NCBI GenBank assembly: GCA_905250115.1
Contig: CAJNOI010000086.1
Coordinates: forward strand, 44,801-108,800
DNA: 64,000 nucleotides
Direction: 5' to 3'
Source: Adineta steineri
Taxonomy: Eukaryota > Rotifera > Eurotatoria > Adinetida > Adinetidae
Shown piece after piece: positions 54,801 through 64,000 of the stretch. The position numbers and the translations under genes were made by a program. The notes below the pieces were generated by a model that was not told where the DNA came from, made no database searches, and saw only the letters and a program-made list of their open reading frames with translations. Each line of letters starts with the position of its first letter. Within the stretch, counting starts at the first letter, position 1.

Positions 54801-55403
54801 CTCTGTCATTGCCTTGTTTCAATTAAAAAACAAATAAACTAAAAAAACAAAAAAATATATTTTATTTTCACTTTCATTCAACTATGAATAAGGATGGAAC
54901 AAATTTTCTACTTGCGAATTTTTATCTCTCAATACTCGTTTACTTGTTGTCTCGCCATGATTATTCTGTATTAAAGATCGTTCTCAAGTAGTTTTAGCAT
55001 AAATTTCTACTAAATTGATCGATATCAAGATTTGTACATAATTGACAGGCATTTTCTACGCTTGATTTATCAAATTTTTTTCGATATTTCATTTATCAAT
55101 TTACATGAGCAACATCAGGTGGAACATAAATCCGCTTTTTATCTTTGATTTCATTCATTAATTAACGTAAATAACTTGTTTTTTTCTGTGCCTAGTAGAC
55201 TATGAAGAAAAGAACGATTGAATGAAAATAATTTTATTATAATTCACAAAATCACACTTGAATCGAAAGTCTTTGTTAGTATGCAGAAAAGATAAGACAA
55301 ACGAAAGCTTGATAAAACACAAAGGAGAAAAGAAAGAGTTAGTGATTAAATATAAATATCAAATGTTTTTTTTGAAAAGAAAAGATTTCTTTATTGTCAT
55401 ATA

Positions 55404-58400
55404 TTAGTTGTGAATATAGTTTGAATAGATAAGAGCAGTTGGTGCGAATAATGCAAATTGCCAAAATTTAGACGGGAACCATGTTGTTACGGCACTTGAC
55501 TTTATTGTTGTTGTCGCTGTTGTCGTTGTTGTTGTTGCCGTCGTCGTTGTTGTTGTTGTCGTCGTCGTCGTCAAAGCTAGAAAATATAAAATAAAGTGAA
55601 AAGTAAGGCGTTTTTCAGAGCGTGGGTGTGTGCGCTAGGTGAATACAATATCCATACCCATGTCATCAAAATCGGGGGGACACCGACGATTTAATTGCGA
55701 TTTAGCACCCGATTAATTGTGAGATCTATCGCGATAAAATCGCCAAAATTAAGTACTTTTTGCCGATTTTTTTATCGGAAAGTCTTGATTCGTAACGATT
55801 CCCGCAAAATAAGTATTTCTTACTGGCGATATAATCGTCAATATTTTGAAAAATCGCGATTCATTGCTCAAATCTTGGCGATTTTGAAGACATGGGTATG
55901 AGTGCTGTAGTCATATCGTAACCAGATCCATGGGAGAACCTATGTCCATCCTCACACGTGATGAAAACCAAAATAACAGTCGAGATTCGTGATAAATCTG
56001 AATTGGCTCAGAGAAACACAAATCGTCTGGATGTAAGAAAGAAAATTGAGCATCATAAGTCATCTCTCATATATCCTGAATATCGAAAAGCATGTCGAAG
56101 GTGAGTGTAGCTTTCTCAAGAGACCACTCTTCAATATAATATCACTCTCAATGAAATCATTCAGTCGTAAAAAAAGAGTGAAAATAGAATCTATGAATAT
56201 GTTTTTGTACTCAAACCCTCGATAATATATATCACTCATGAGTTTGAAATAACCTTTTTATTTCGTAAATGGATAATGTTTCAATGTTTGAGATAGGAAA
56301 AATTGTTTATTTATAGTCTAGTTTTGCTGCTATTGTAATTTATTCAAAAATTAAAGTACGTAAAGATATCTTTTAGATTTATACAAAGTGAATTTAACAA
56401 AAATCAAATTTTTTTTCATCTCATGATTACGAGCAGGGATTCATGCCGATTTGCATATTATTTACATTACATTAACGATCGATTGAAACGGGTCTGTATT
56501 AAAGGAGATTGATCTGATTCTATTCACAATATTCTATTATATGATAGATCTAATGTAGGTGTTTGTCTAAAGCTTTTTTCTTTCATACGAATGTCATCTT
56601 ACAAAACAAGTTTTTATTTGTGAATATGCCAAACTCAACTAAAAACTGATGCTAACGTTGCTAGATATTCATTTAATAATTGTAGTGCAAACACTTACTA
56701 ATCTTCCTGAGATCAACATTGTTTGGACCGGATACAAAGATCAAGAATGTACCTATCGTAGCATTACCATATGCTGACACAATCAATGTATATGTAATAC
56801 TGGTTTCAAGAGCAACGGTGAATCTAAACTGACGTAGATCACAGCTGTCATCATTGTCTACTATTAGATTTTCCTTTGGATTCAATAGATTGAAATAATC
56901 TTTGTAAATATAACCGTATGTATTCATATAGCTTTTACTGAGAAAAGTGTAAAGACCACTTCTACGAACATTCACTTGTGTTACTTCATAGTAGGAACTT
57001 GAACTTGAAAAGCTATCGAAATACATTGAACTATTCGTTGTCAATTCTGATGCATAAATTGTTTGAACAACTGATGAAGTATTCACTAATAAAAAAGAAA
57101 ATCGATTCAATTTTGTATAATCTGAAAATAAGTGTAAACAATTTGAAATATAATTTTCTCTTTCAGATACATTTACAGAAAGCGACTGGAACTGATGTGA
57201 AACTTAGTCTCTATCGAATAGAAATATCTGTATATCATTGTATAGATTGAGTTAATCTATATTATCTACTGTTGTTGGATATGTGCAGTTGATTATCTAT
57301 TAAAATACTATAGATACTCACAAATACGATCGAAATCGATATAGCTTCGGCCAGATACTTGAATTGAAACATTTCCTGTCACATTTGAAGCAGATGTTGT
57401 CATAACGAAAACGTATTTCATATTAGCCTGAAGAGCAGCTGTGAGTTGAAATTGACCTCGATTATCGAAATCTCCATTATGTCTAAGCATATTTTTTGTC
57501 ACATCGAATGGATTGAAGTTATTTGTATAGATATAAGCGTACATGATTTTCATTTCGCTGTTGATTAGAAAAGTATAATATCCAGTTATAGTAACGTTCA
57601 TTTGTATCGCTTCATAATATAAATCTAACTCTGAACAATTTTGAAAATACGTTGAACTATTTGATGTCAACGATAATAAATACATTGATTTTATTAGTGA
57701 TGAATTATCTGTTGAATGAAAAAAATCAATGAGTATTCGTATTTAGAATGAACAAAAGAAATGATTGGGCATATTCTTTGTTTAATTTCCATTCTGTTTA
57801 CTAATGAGAATTGAATTGTCTGCTTTAAAGCAATGCTTTTAATAGACAAATGAAGAAAAACATGAAACAAAATATTTATTTAGCGTGCTTAAAATCCGCA
57901 TGTTCTGTCCAAGAGACACCGTAATAATTACAATAAAGAAATGTTATAAAATCTCATATACAAAAACGAGTATTATTCTGAGGAGAAAGAGTCTGGTAAG
58001 TGATAGATTTACAAATTTATGATTTCTTCCTTATCATCATTATTTTCAAACTTTACTTCTTTTGTAAATATAATGCAGAATATTAGTTTTTTTCGTCGAT
58101 ATCACTAAGCATAACAATAAACTGTCTGATGAAACTATTTCATAAAGGTCTAGTAGATCTACGACCATGGCAGGTAAGAATAGAACTTTTTTCTTCTTCT
58201 CGTTGTTGACATTTTTCTGTGAAGACACTGACCTACGTTTCATAAAATTATTGTGTTCATTATTTTCTACAGTCAGTAGCAGTAAGTGAGCGCAGATAAT
58301 GGTGAATCAAAGAAAATTTATAAAGAAAGCTCAGCAAAAGGGGCTGAATCCATCTCTGACTTTCCTTCTAAATACATAGACATTCTAACTTCCATCTGTA

Positions 58401-61057
58401 TCATGCAACTAACATGGCGATAATGTTACCGATCAATAATTCAGTTTTCAATCCATCAGGAGTTTCATTTTCAGCTTCTAAGATAGGTTTTCTTTTTAAT
58501 TTTCTCTGAGTAACTATTGATTTAAATGATATTAGAGATTTTATTCAATCATTCTAAACTTACCACATGATTCTTCGAAATATTGAAATTTTTGAATTCG
58601 ATCATTCTCTTGATCAGTAACAATCATGTTTCCAGAATGATCGAAACTAAAACTAAATGGATTATCCAATTGATTGGATTGTGAACCTATTCCATAACAT
58701 CCAACTAAACATCGAAAACCATTCAAGCCTGAACCAACAATTCGATGATTGCGTCGATCCACAATGAATAAGTACTTCTCAGCATCTAAGACAATTCCAG
58801 TAGGACAAAAAAGTGTAATTGTTGGATTTATTGATGTATTTCCAGCCACTGTGATGCCATTTGGTTTTCCCGACTGGAACAACTGAACTCGATTATTTCG
58901 ACAATCTGTCACATATAAATCCATATTCACATCGACAAAGATTCCATGAGGACTATTAAGTTGATTCGAGGCTGATCCTTCAATACCTGTTCCAGCAGCA
59001 ACACGATTTGAAGTTATAACAGCATCATGTAATGATCTTTTCAATACTTGATGATGATCATGCATTGAACAGTAAAGAGTATCATTGATATCGACAAACA
59101 TACCATCACATGATGAGTTGACATTCATCACTGTGGTAAAGTTATTTGTTTCTGCACTCCATTTCTGCACTCGACGTTTCATCCAGCCATCATCAACATA
59201 AATATCACCATTTGATGTCACGAAGAAAGAACCCGGTTGATTAAAATTACCGGAAATGATTTTTGTTGGATTGACACTCTGTTCATCCCACATGACAATA
59301 GTTTCCTCCTCTAGATTAGCGACATAAACTGTATTGTTTGTGTTCACAAAAATGGTGACAGGAAATTGACCAACAATCGATCGATTAGCAATCGTAATTC
59401 CAGTGGGATTCCAGATGGATGTTGGACAAAACTTTGGTTGATTGAATGAAGGAGCTGAAAATAGGAAAGAGAAAAACTCATTGAGATCAATTTTAAAAGA
59501 ACTACTATGATTGTTGTTGTATTATCTTGGGTGATATGTGAATATCAACTGAGAGGAGAATGAATTTATCGAAGACAAAAAAATAATTGTAGGATTTTTA
59601 GTTTATTTGTTCAACGAAAATGAATTCGAAAGAGGAAAAAAGATTTGTGTAGAATGAAAATGACTTTATTCAAATTGATTGATAAAATCATTTCAATTGA
59701 ATTTAATATGTGAAAGAGAGGAGAAAATTTTCTTGCTAATCTTTAATTAAATAATCTTTTAAAGAAATTATTTAACAAAAATATAGTGAGATAAAATTAA
59801 AATAGAAATCTTCTTTATTTTGCAACTCTCATCAAATTAAACAAAATGAATTTGCACTTGCAAAGCAGTTCCACATTATCATATGATTTGTGCTCTTTTC
59901 TTCTTTCTAGCAGATGTATTCATTTCTATGAGATAATTATTTATATATTCTAAAAAAAGATTGTTTTCTTTTGTACAGTTCAAATGTTTTAAATCCTTGT
60001 CATTTTCTATCAGAGTAAATAATATACATAGAGGTGGACGATCAACTGACTTGCTGTCTCACTTCTATTTTTATACATAAAACTTTTTGATAAATGTATC
60101 TACATCTTATCTCAAACCAAAATAGTCAAATCATTCCACAAAACTTTGTTTTCATTTACATAAATCTGTTCATCTTTTCTTTTTTTTCATTTTGATTTCA
60201 TTTGAAGAAGTCAATTAATCCTTTTTTCCACATGTTATAATGCGATATGATGGAATAGATTTCGTTTCTTTCTCATCTTAAGATCTACAAATAAATTCGA
60301 TATCCACAGAAGATTCTAGTACTGTTCAAGTTTTCAGCCGTTTTGAAACCATAAATCGATACAAACTCAGATATATACAATACTATCAATTAGTGTTCTA
60401 ACTTATACTTTAAACTTAAACTACACTCATTCTTGAAACCACAAAAAAGTCTCACATAGCCACTGCATGCATTCAAATCCAGGCTGACGTCTTCTCAATC
60501 AACGAGACATTCATTCGCTAGTCATATATATCACCATCTTTGTTAACAATTTGGATTCATCTAATGCCACCATTATCATCGATTACCAAAGCCTACTAAA
60601 TTTCTTTTTTATCTATATTTTCACTCAACTTTTGTGCGCTCTCTAAATCCTACCTTCACCCAATCACATCGTTGAGACTGTGGCGATTTTGTATTTTGTT
60701 CGATAGTTTAGACTTTGAAAATAATTTTAGATACAAAATTAAAAAGTTTCACCACTGATAGCTATGGGAACATTTTATAATTTCAACACAGTTTGACAAT
60801 AAAATCAATCGCAGTAGAGAAACACAGCCTCTGAATGAGTTATATTGAAGTCTATAGAAGATGAGAGCTATCACTTTTCAATATATATAACAGAAATTTC
60901 CATCAAATTATCTTTTGTTCAACTAAAACTCTAACGCATAATATCGTTTGTGCAATAGCTAATCTTCAGTATGTAATAAATAAAAATATTTACCTAACGT
61001 TTCAGTGTTGAAAATGAGCAGAAGAATGATGATAAATACATAGATATTCCGCATCAT
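55404..61057 (-). CDS. GPI-anchored NHL-propeller surface protein, five exons
   Basis: Exons: 60994-61057 (signal peptide, MRNIYVFIIILLLIF), 58564-59454, 57322-57708, 56699-57085, 55404-55576. All four junctions are phase 1 and give one 633-residue frame. Exon 2 is an NHL propeller (GITIANRSIVGQF, FVDVNMDLYVTDCRNNRVQL, GNMIVTDQENDRIQKF). Exons 3 and 4 are each exactly 387 bp and encode two homologous 129-residue beta-rich modules (SSTYFQNCSELDLYYEAIQM / SSMYFDSFSSSSSYYEVTQV; ending NVSIQVSGRSYIDF / TFLIFVSGPNNVDL). Exon 5 is a (Thr)n stalk from ACN triplets, then SSAVTTWFPSKFWQFALFAP and TALIYSNYIHN, a hydrophobic end suited to GPI attachment. Extracellular binding is inferred. Further module exons could hide in the 1.1-kb last intron. 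Confidence 0.75.
55500..55572. repeat. Trinucleotide run encoding the Thr stalk
   Basis: GTT/GTC/GCC triplets on the plus strand read as ACN codons on the minus strand, about 20 Thr with two Ala. Mixed synonymous codons show it is kept as protein, not only as a microsatellite. Confidence 0.6.
55621..55667. repeat. Telomere-like hairpin H20, inside an intron
   Basis: Left CGTGGGTGTGTGCG, right ATCCATACCCATGTC. It lies in the last intron of the NHL/GPI gene. Confidence 0.55.
55670..55900. repeat. GCGATTTT-rich repeat stretch
   Basis: Many near-copies of GCGATTT/AAATCGC in both orientations (ATTGCGATTTAGC, TCGCGATAAAATCGCC, TACTGGCGATATAATCG, AAAAATCGCGATTC, TTGGCGATTTTG), with CpG frequency well above the surroundings. 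Could be the end of an unclassified mobile element; no coding content. Confidence 0.4.
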
Positions 61058-61580
61058 TCAAGAAGATTTATTCTTTGATAAATTAGTTAACTGATAAAAT
61101 AATCTTCTCCTACTTTGTTTCTCTCTAGTTATATATCTCTCTTTTTTTCTCTCGTTCATTTATTCTAAGATAACACAAAGAGAAAAAATAATGTACTAGA
61201 GAAGGTTTCGCCGTAGATAAGATAAAAAATTCATTTTAGATTGGATTAATAAACAAAACTGTTGATTTAATTTCATTCCTCTCCAAATTCAAAAACACAG
61301 AATGAAATTTAAATTCAACATGATCTTTTTTTTTGATTTTAGTGAAGAAAAACGTGACGAAGAGAAAGAAGAATTGATCAAAGTCTAGATTAATCATCGA
61401 ACATGTTTTGAGTGAAAATAAGATATCAACTATCATCGTCAATAAATGATAGACGTCAATAAATAAGATATGATTAGTCTGATGTCTTTTTTTATTTAAG
61501 CCTGTTAAATAATCTGCTTTGTCAGGACTCATTTTTAATCACGTTCTTTGTTTTTCTATGCGCAGTGAATATCTATGAGA
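61058..61580. repeat. 5' flank of the NHL/GPI gene, duplicated at 29365-29905
   Basis: Promoter side of the minus-strand gene. On the minus strand it matches 29365-29905 in order, up to CTATGCGCAGTGAATATCTA at 61556-61575. There homology ends and hairpin H21 begins a few bases on. Open frames over it are not supported as genes. Confidence 0.75.
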
Positions 61581-61625
61581 AAAGGGTGTGGGTGTGGAAT
61601 GAAAAACACCCACGTCCATACAGTA
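61581..61625. repeat. Telomere-like hairpin H21, at two breakpoints
   Basis: Left AAAAGGGTGTGGGTGTGG, right ACACCCACGTCCATAC. On its left the homology with 29365 ends; on its right a 5'-truncated GT69 remnant begins. Confidence 0.8.
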
Positions 61626-61634
61626 AGAATCGAT

Positions 61635-62289
61635 CTATTGGAAGTCTTCATTGCAGTTAATCTCTATCAATCTGAATTATTACTAAAAGATGGTAGTTGG
61701 ACTCGTACAATGCTTGAACTTATTGATGAACTCGAACCAAACAATGTTTATCTCTCTATCTTCGAAAATCATTCTACGATTGCAACATCTCGATTATTAC
61801 AAGACTTTGAAAAACATGTAAAGTGTATGCATGAAATTATAATAACTAAATTAATACTTAATGATGACCAAAAAGCGTCTATGTACATAAAAGATACAAT
61901 TCATAAACATCTATCTCGTATTGCTTATCTTGCTATGATTCTTAATCACGCTTTGGCACCTATCTTATACAAAAAAATTCATATATCTACGAATGGAAGT
62001 CGACGCTTTTCAAAAGTTCTTTTTCTCAATGACATTGTATTTTCTAGTCAAGATGCAACTCGTGATACTGATGGATATTCTATGGGTCAAAAGTTGTTGA
62101 TCTGGTATGGTGGTATTCGATAGTGCACCATTCGAAAATGGTTTAAAATTTCGTTCTTTAAATAATGAATCCATTTATACAGATATCAATCAGCCAAATA
62201 CAACTTCTATCAATACTAAAATTCGTGTGACATACTGTAATAATAAAAGATTAGCTTATTTTGAAACTATTTGGATTCTGATACAATAA
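61635..62289 (+). pseudogene. Fungal-type GT69 (CAP59/CMT1-like) mannosyltransferase remnant
   Basis: Starts without an ATG 10 bp after H21: EVFIAVNLYQSELLLKDGSW, LIDELEPNNVYLSIFENHST, then YLAMILNHALAPILYK and KVLFLNDIVFSSQDATRDTD. In GT69 (alpha-1,3-mannosyltransferase CMT1/CAP59 family, fungal) the same order is seen: IA-NL, VY-SI-E--S, R--YLA-LRN--L-PL, VLFLNDV-F---D----RDG. Next, a frame change near 62100 gives GMVVFDSAPFENGLKFRSLN, which fits the family's C-terminal WNG--V-DA-PF---FRS. The middle between RDTDGY and this block is missing. It is therefore a decayed, probably fungus-derived gene with 5' loss, an internal deletion and a frameshift. Confidence 0.6.
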
Positions 62290-62481
62290 ATATAGGACAT
62301 CGGGTAATGGTATGTAACTCACATAGTATGTGTCATGTTTTCTTTTGATTCTACACTTTGAAAAAAGAAGTGTGTTGAAAACATAGATAAGAAGGCACTT
62401 TTGCTTATTTGCGTTATCAATGAGGAGTCATCCAACATCATAAACTTTTGTTTTTTTCTTCTTCTTCTTCTATTACACGGA

Positions 62482-63369
62482 ATGACTACTACACTAGTGA
62501 CTATTACTCGTATAGCAGCAACATCAGAAAATGCTGAAGATAAAATATTAGAAAGTCTTCGACGCGATGGTGTGGCAATTGTCACTGGAATGTTTTCGAA
62601 AGATCATATTGATCAAGTAATAAAAGATCTTGCACCTCATTTTAATTCCGATGTTATCGATAAATCAGGCTTCTTTCCATCGACTACACAACGAGCAACA
62701 GGTTTATTCGCGATTTCTCGTGCATGTATAGATATAGCTATGCATCCCTTATTTCTATCTGTGGCTAATCGTTTACTTACATCTACATACACTTTTTATG
62801 TTGGTTCAGAAAAAAAAATTGCTAGTTCGAAACCAATTATTTCATCGACTGTTGGCTTTCGTGTCAATCCCCGTGGGAAACAACAAGGACTTCATCGTGA
62901 TTGCAGTGATTATCATAGTCGACCATGCGATCGGCCAGTAATGATTGGTTGTGTAACTGCTCTAACACGTACACATAAGAATAATGGAGCAACGATTGTT
63001 ATTCCTGGTTCACATTTATGGGAAGACGAAGATCGTATACCATTGGTAGAAGAAGCGGTACCTGCTGAATTAGAACCTGGTGATGCGACGATCTTTGTAG
63101 GAAATCTTTATCATGCAGGAGGAGCCAATATTACTCAAGATGAATGGCGTGAAACGATAGGTATATTTATGGTGAAAGGATTCTATCGACAAGCAGAAAA
63201 TCAGTATCTCATGGTACCACCTGAACGATGCAAGGAACTTCAGTTAAGTCCTGCAGAACTACGTGTACTTGGCTATGGAATTTCAGAACCAGCTTGTGGT
63301 TTTGTCAAATATAAGGATCCAATGGAATCGATTTTTGGAATTATTGATGAAGAAACTGTTAGACTGTAG
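62482..63369 (+). CDS. Phytanoyl-CoA dioxygenase (PhyH) family protein
   Basis: 295 residues from the first in-frame ATG (62482, MTTTLVTITRIAA); the open frame extends 81 bp further up without ATG. RRDGVAIVTGMFSKDHID is the usual PhyH N-terminus. The iron ligands are HRDCSDYH (H-x-D) and LYHAGG (distal His), with ARG at QDEWRETIG for 2-oxoglutarate. NNGATIVIPGSHLWEDED is the conserved GS-H strand. This is an Fe(II)/2-oxoglutarate oxygenase. The sequence style (TVGFRVNPRGKQQGLHRDCS) resembles fungal and bacterial secondary-metabolism members more than animal PHYH, so transfer is possible. No peroxisomal PTS1 is seen (ends EETVRL). The substrate is unknown. Complete as seen. Confidence 0.8.
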   Translation: MTTTLVTITRIAATSENAEDKILESLRRDGVAIVTGMFSKDHIDQVIKDLAPHFNSDVIDKSGFFPSTTQRATGLFAISRACIDIAMHPLFLSVANRLLTSTYTFYVGSEKKIASSKPIISSTVGFRVNPRGKQQGLHRDCSDYHSRPCDRPVMIGCVTALTRTHKNNGATIVIPGSHLWEDEDRIPLVEEAVPAELEPGDATIFVGNLYHAGGANITQDEWRETIGIFMVKGFYRQAENQYLMVPPERCKELQLSPAELRVLGYGISEPACGFVKYKDPMESIFGIIDEETVRL

Positions 63370-63456
63370 TTGGTTTTGGATACAAAAAGAGTATTTTTTT
63401 TTCAATTGTTACATTATTTATTTCATATTTGCCTACATTTCGTTTGTCAGGAGGTA

Positions 63457-63849
63457 ACAGATGCAATGCATAAGGTTTCTCATTACATTCGGCTGGTTTG
63501 TGTTGTTGAACATCCAACCGATCGATATTAAAATGTGGCCAACGTTGGATATGCCATCTACCATCTGTTGACAAATAACTACAGTTGAAACTAACAGAAG
63601 ATGCATCATTTTTATTGAATAGATGTTAAGTTTGATTAACTTGATGTCAAAGTAATTATATTAATAGCATATACTAGATTCAAGTAAGATAAATAATTTT
63701 TGCAAATAGCAATCATCTTTGCATTAATAAGATTGATATCGTATTGATAAGTATCAATAAGAAGTTTTGTACCATTGAGAAAACGTTCATCACCACTATA
63801 TGCATAAGTTTGAAGTAAGTATGCCAATATTTCTAAACTATTGATACCA
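63457..63849 (-). pseudogene. Unrecognised gene remnant truncated at hairpin H22
   Basis: The minus-strand open stretch after the hairpin reads DGINSLEILAYLLQTYAYSG, DERFLNGTKLLIDTYQYDIN, then a stop. A second block 63457-63620 in another frame reads SFNCSYLSTDGRWHIQRWPH, then RLDVQQHKPAECNEKPYALH. Both look coding (charged and aromatic balance, no low complexity) but are out of phase, and I do not know the family. The 5' end is cut by H22. Confidence 0.4.
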
Positions 63850-63903
63850 TCTTGAGGGTGTGGGTGTATAAAGAATAGAATATCGACACCCACACCCGCA
63901 AGA
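63850..63903. repeat. Telomere-like hairpin H22 (best-preserved borders)
   Basis: Left ATCTTGAGGGTGTGGGTGT, right CGACACCCACACCCGCAAGA; loop about 18 nt. It shows the full left border ATCTTGAG, the complement of the usual right border CTCAAGAT. Confidence 0.8.
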
Positions 63904-64000
63904 AATCAGAAGATACCAATTGTTGAGAGCCAACAGAAAGTATCACATTTATATTACACAAATAGAAACAACCCCCCGTGTATACTACCCTCAAACATAA
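63904..64000. other. Window edge, no gene seen
   Basis: 97 bp after hairpin H22. No recognisable coding continuation of the remnant on its left. Confidence 0.4.

Noticed and set aside
61236-61532. Minus-strand frame of 98 residues as a gene
   Set aside because: It covers the duplicated 5' flank of the NHL/GPI gene; the copy at 29.4 kb has stops in the same frame.
1-64000. CRISPR arrays, rRNA genes, tRNA genes
   Set aside because: No regularly spaced repeats with unique spacers, no rRNA blocks, and no cloverleaf with convincing A and B boxes found by eye; a tRNA scan would be needed to exclude a tRNA.

Overview
The window looks like a piece of a bdelloid rotifer genome (Rotaria- or Adineta-like; the genus cannot be fixed by eye). 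The base composition is AT-rich. Most introns are very short (50-80 bp), with GTAAGT-type donors. The gene content is what is known of bdelloids: NHL-repeat proteins, F-box/LRR proteins, arginine ADP-ribosyltransferase-TPR proteins, lineage-specific GPCRs, and a scatter of genes that look bacterial or fungal. One 100-N assembly gap lies at 40804-40903.

Layout. 0.3-6.6 kb: a secreted GDSL hydrolase and a large PARP14-like protein (RRM-like, CCCH fingers, macro, WWE, PARP), both minus strand. 8.3-13.6 kb: a full-length minus-strand LINE with a perfect 16-bp target duplication; a 507-bp hAT-type element has jumped into its ORF2 with a perfect 8-bp duplication. 14.4-18.4 kb: an F-box/LRR gene built of one exon per LRR (one exon carries a stop) and a B-box-NHL gene. 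19-32.9 kb: a small unknown ORF, a GPCR, a divergent pair of secreted MACPF-EGF genes, a pentapeptide-repeat membrane protein, a broken copy of the NHL/GPI gene found at 55-61 kb, a secreted phospholipase A2 with a carbohydrate-binding tail, and a second GPCR. 33-40.8 kb: a decayed cell-wall-hydrolase-like gene, an alpha/beta hydrolase, a fibrinogen-related secreted protein, and F-box/LRR pieces, one running into the gap. 41-53.6 kb: two ADP-ribosyltransferase-TPR genes, an exon with an unfamiliar domain plus LRR-like tail, and a broken NHL gene. 54-64 kb: a decayed EEP-family nuclease, a five-exon gene (signal peptide, NHL propeller, two 129-residue modules, Thr-rich stalk, GPI-type tail), a decayed fungal-type GT69 mannosyltransferase, a PhyH dioxygenase and a truncated remnant at the edge.

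The most striking pattern is a family of about 22 short imperfect hairpins, roughly one per 3 kb. Each has GGGTGT/TGTGGG repeats on the left and CCCACA repeats on the right, usually bordered by CTTGAG and CTCAAGAT. TGTGGG is, from memory, the telomere repeat reported in Adineta vaga, and the head-to-head orientation is that of fused telomeres. Several hairpins sit exactly where homology between duplicated segments ends, or at the truncated end of a broken gene. They may be a MITE-like family with telomere-like arms, or scars of broken-end healing and rejoining; the constant outer bases favour an element, the positions favour repair.

The intact genes mostly suggest secreted or surface recognition and attack (MACPF, fibrinogen-like, PLA2, GPI-anchored NHL) and intracellular ADP-ribosylation/ubiquitin-type regulation (PARP, ART, F-box, B-box). 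No operon-like organisation is expected or seen. Multi-exon models were built by eye from splice signals and reading phase and have not been checked against RNA.
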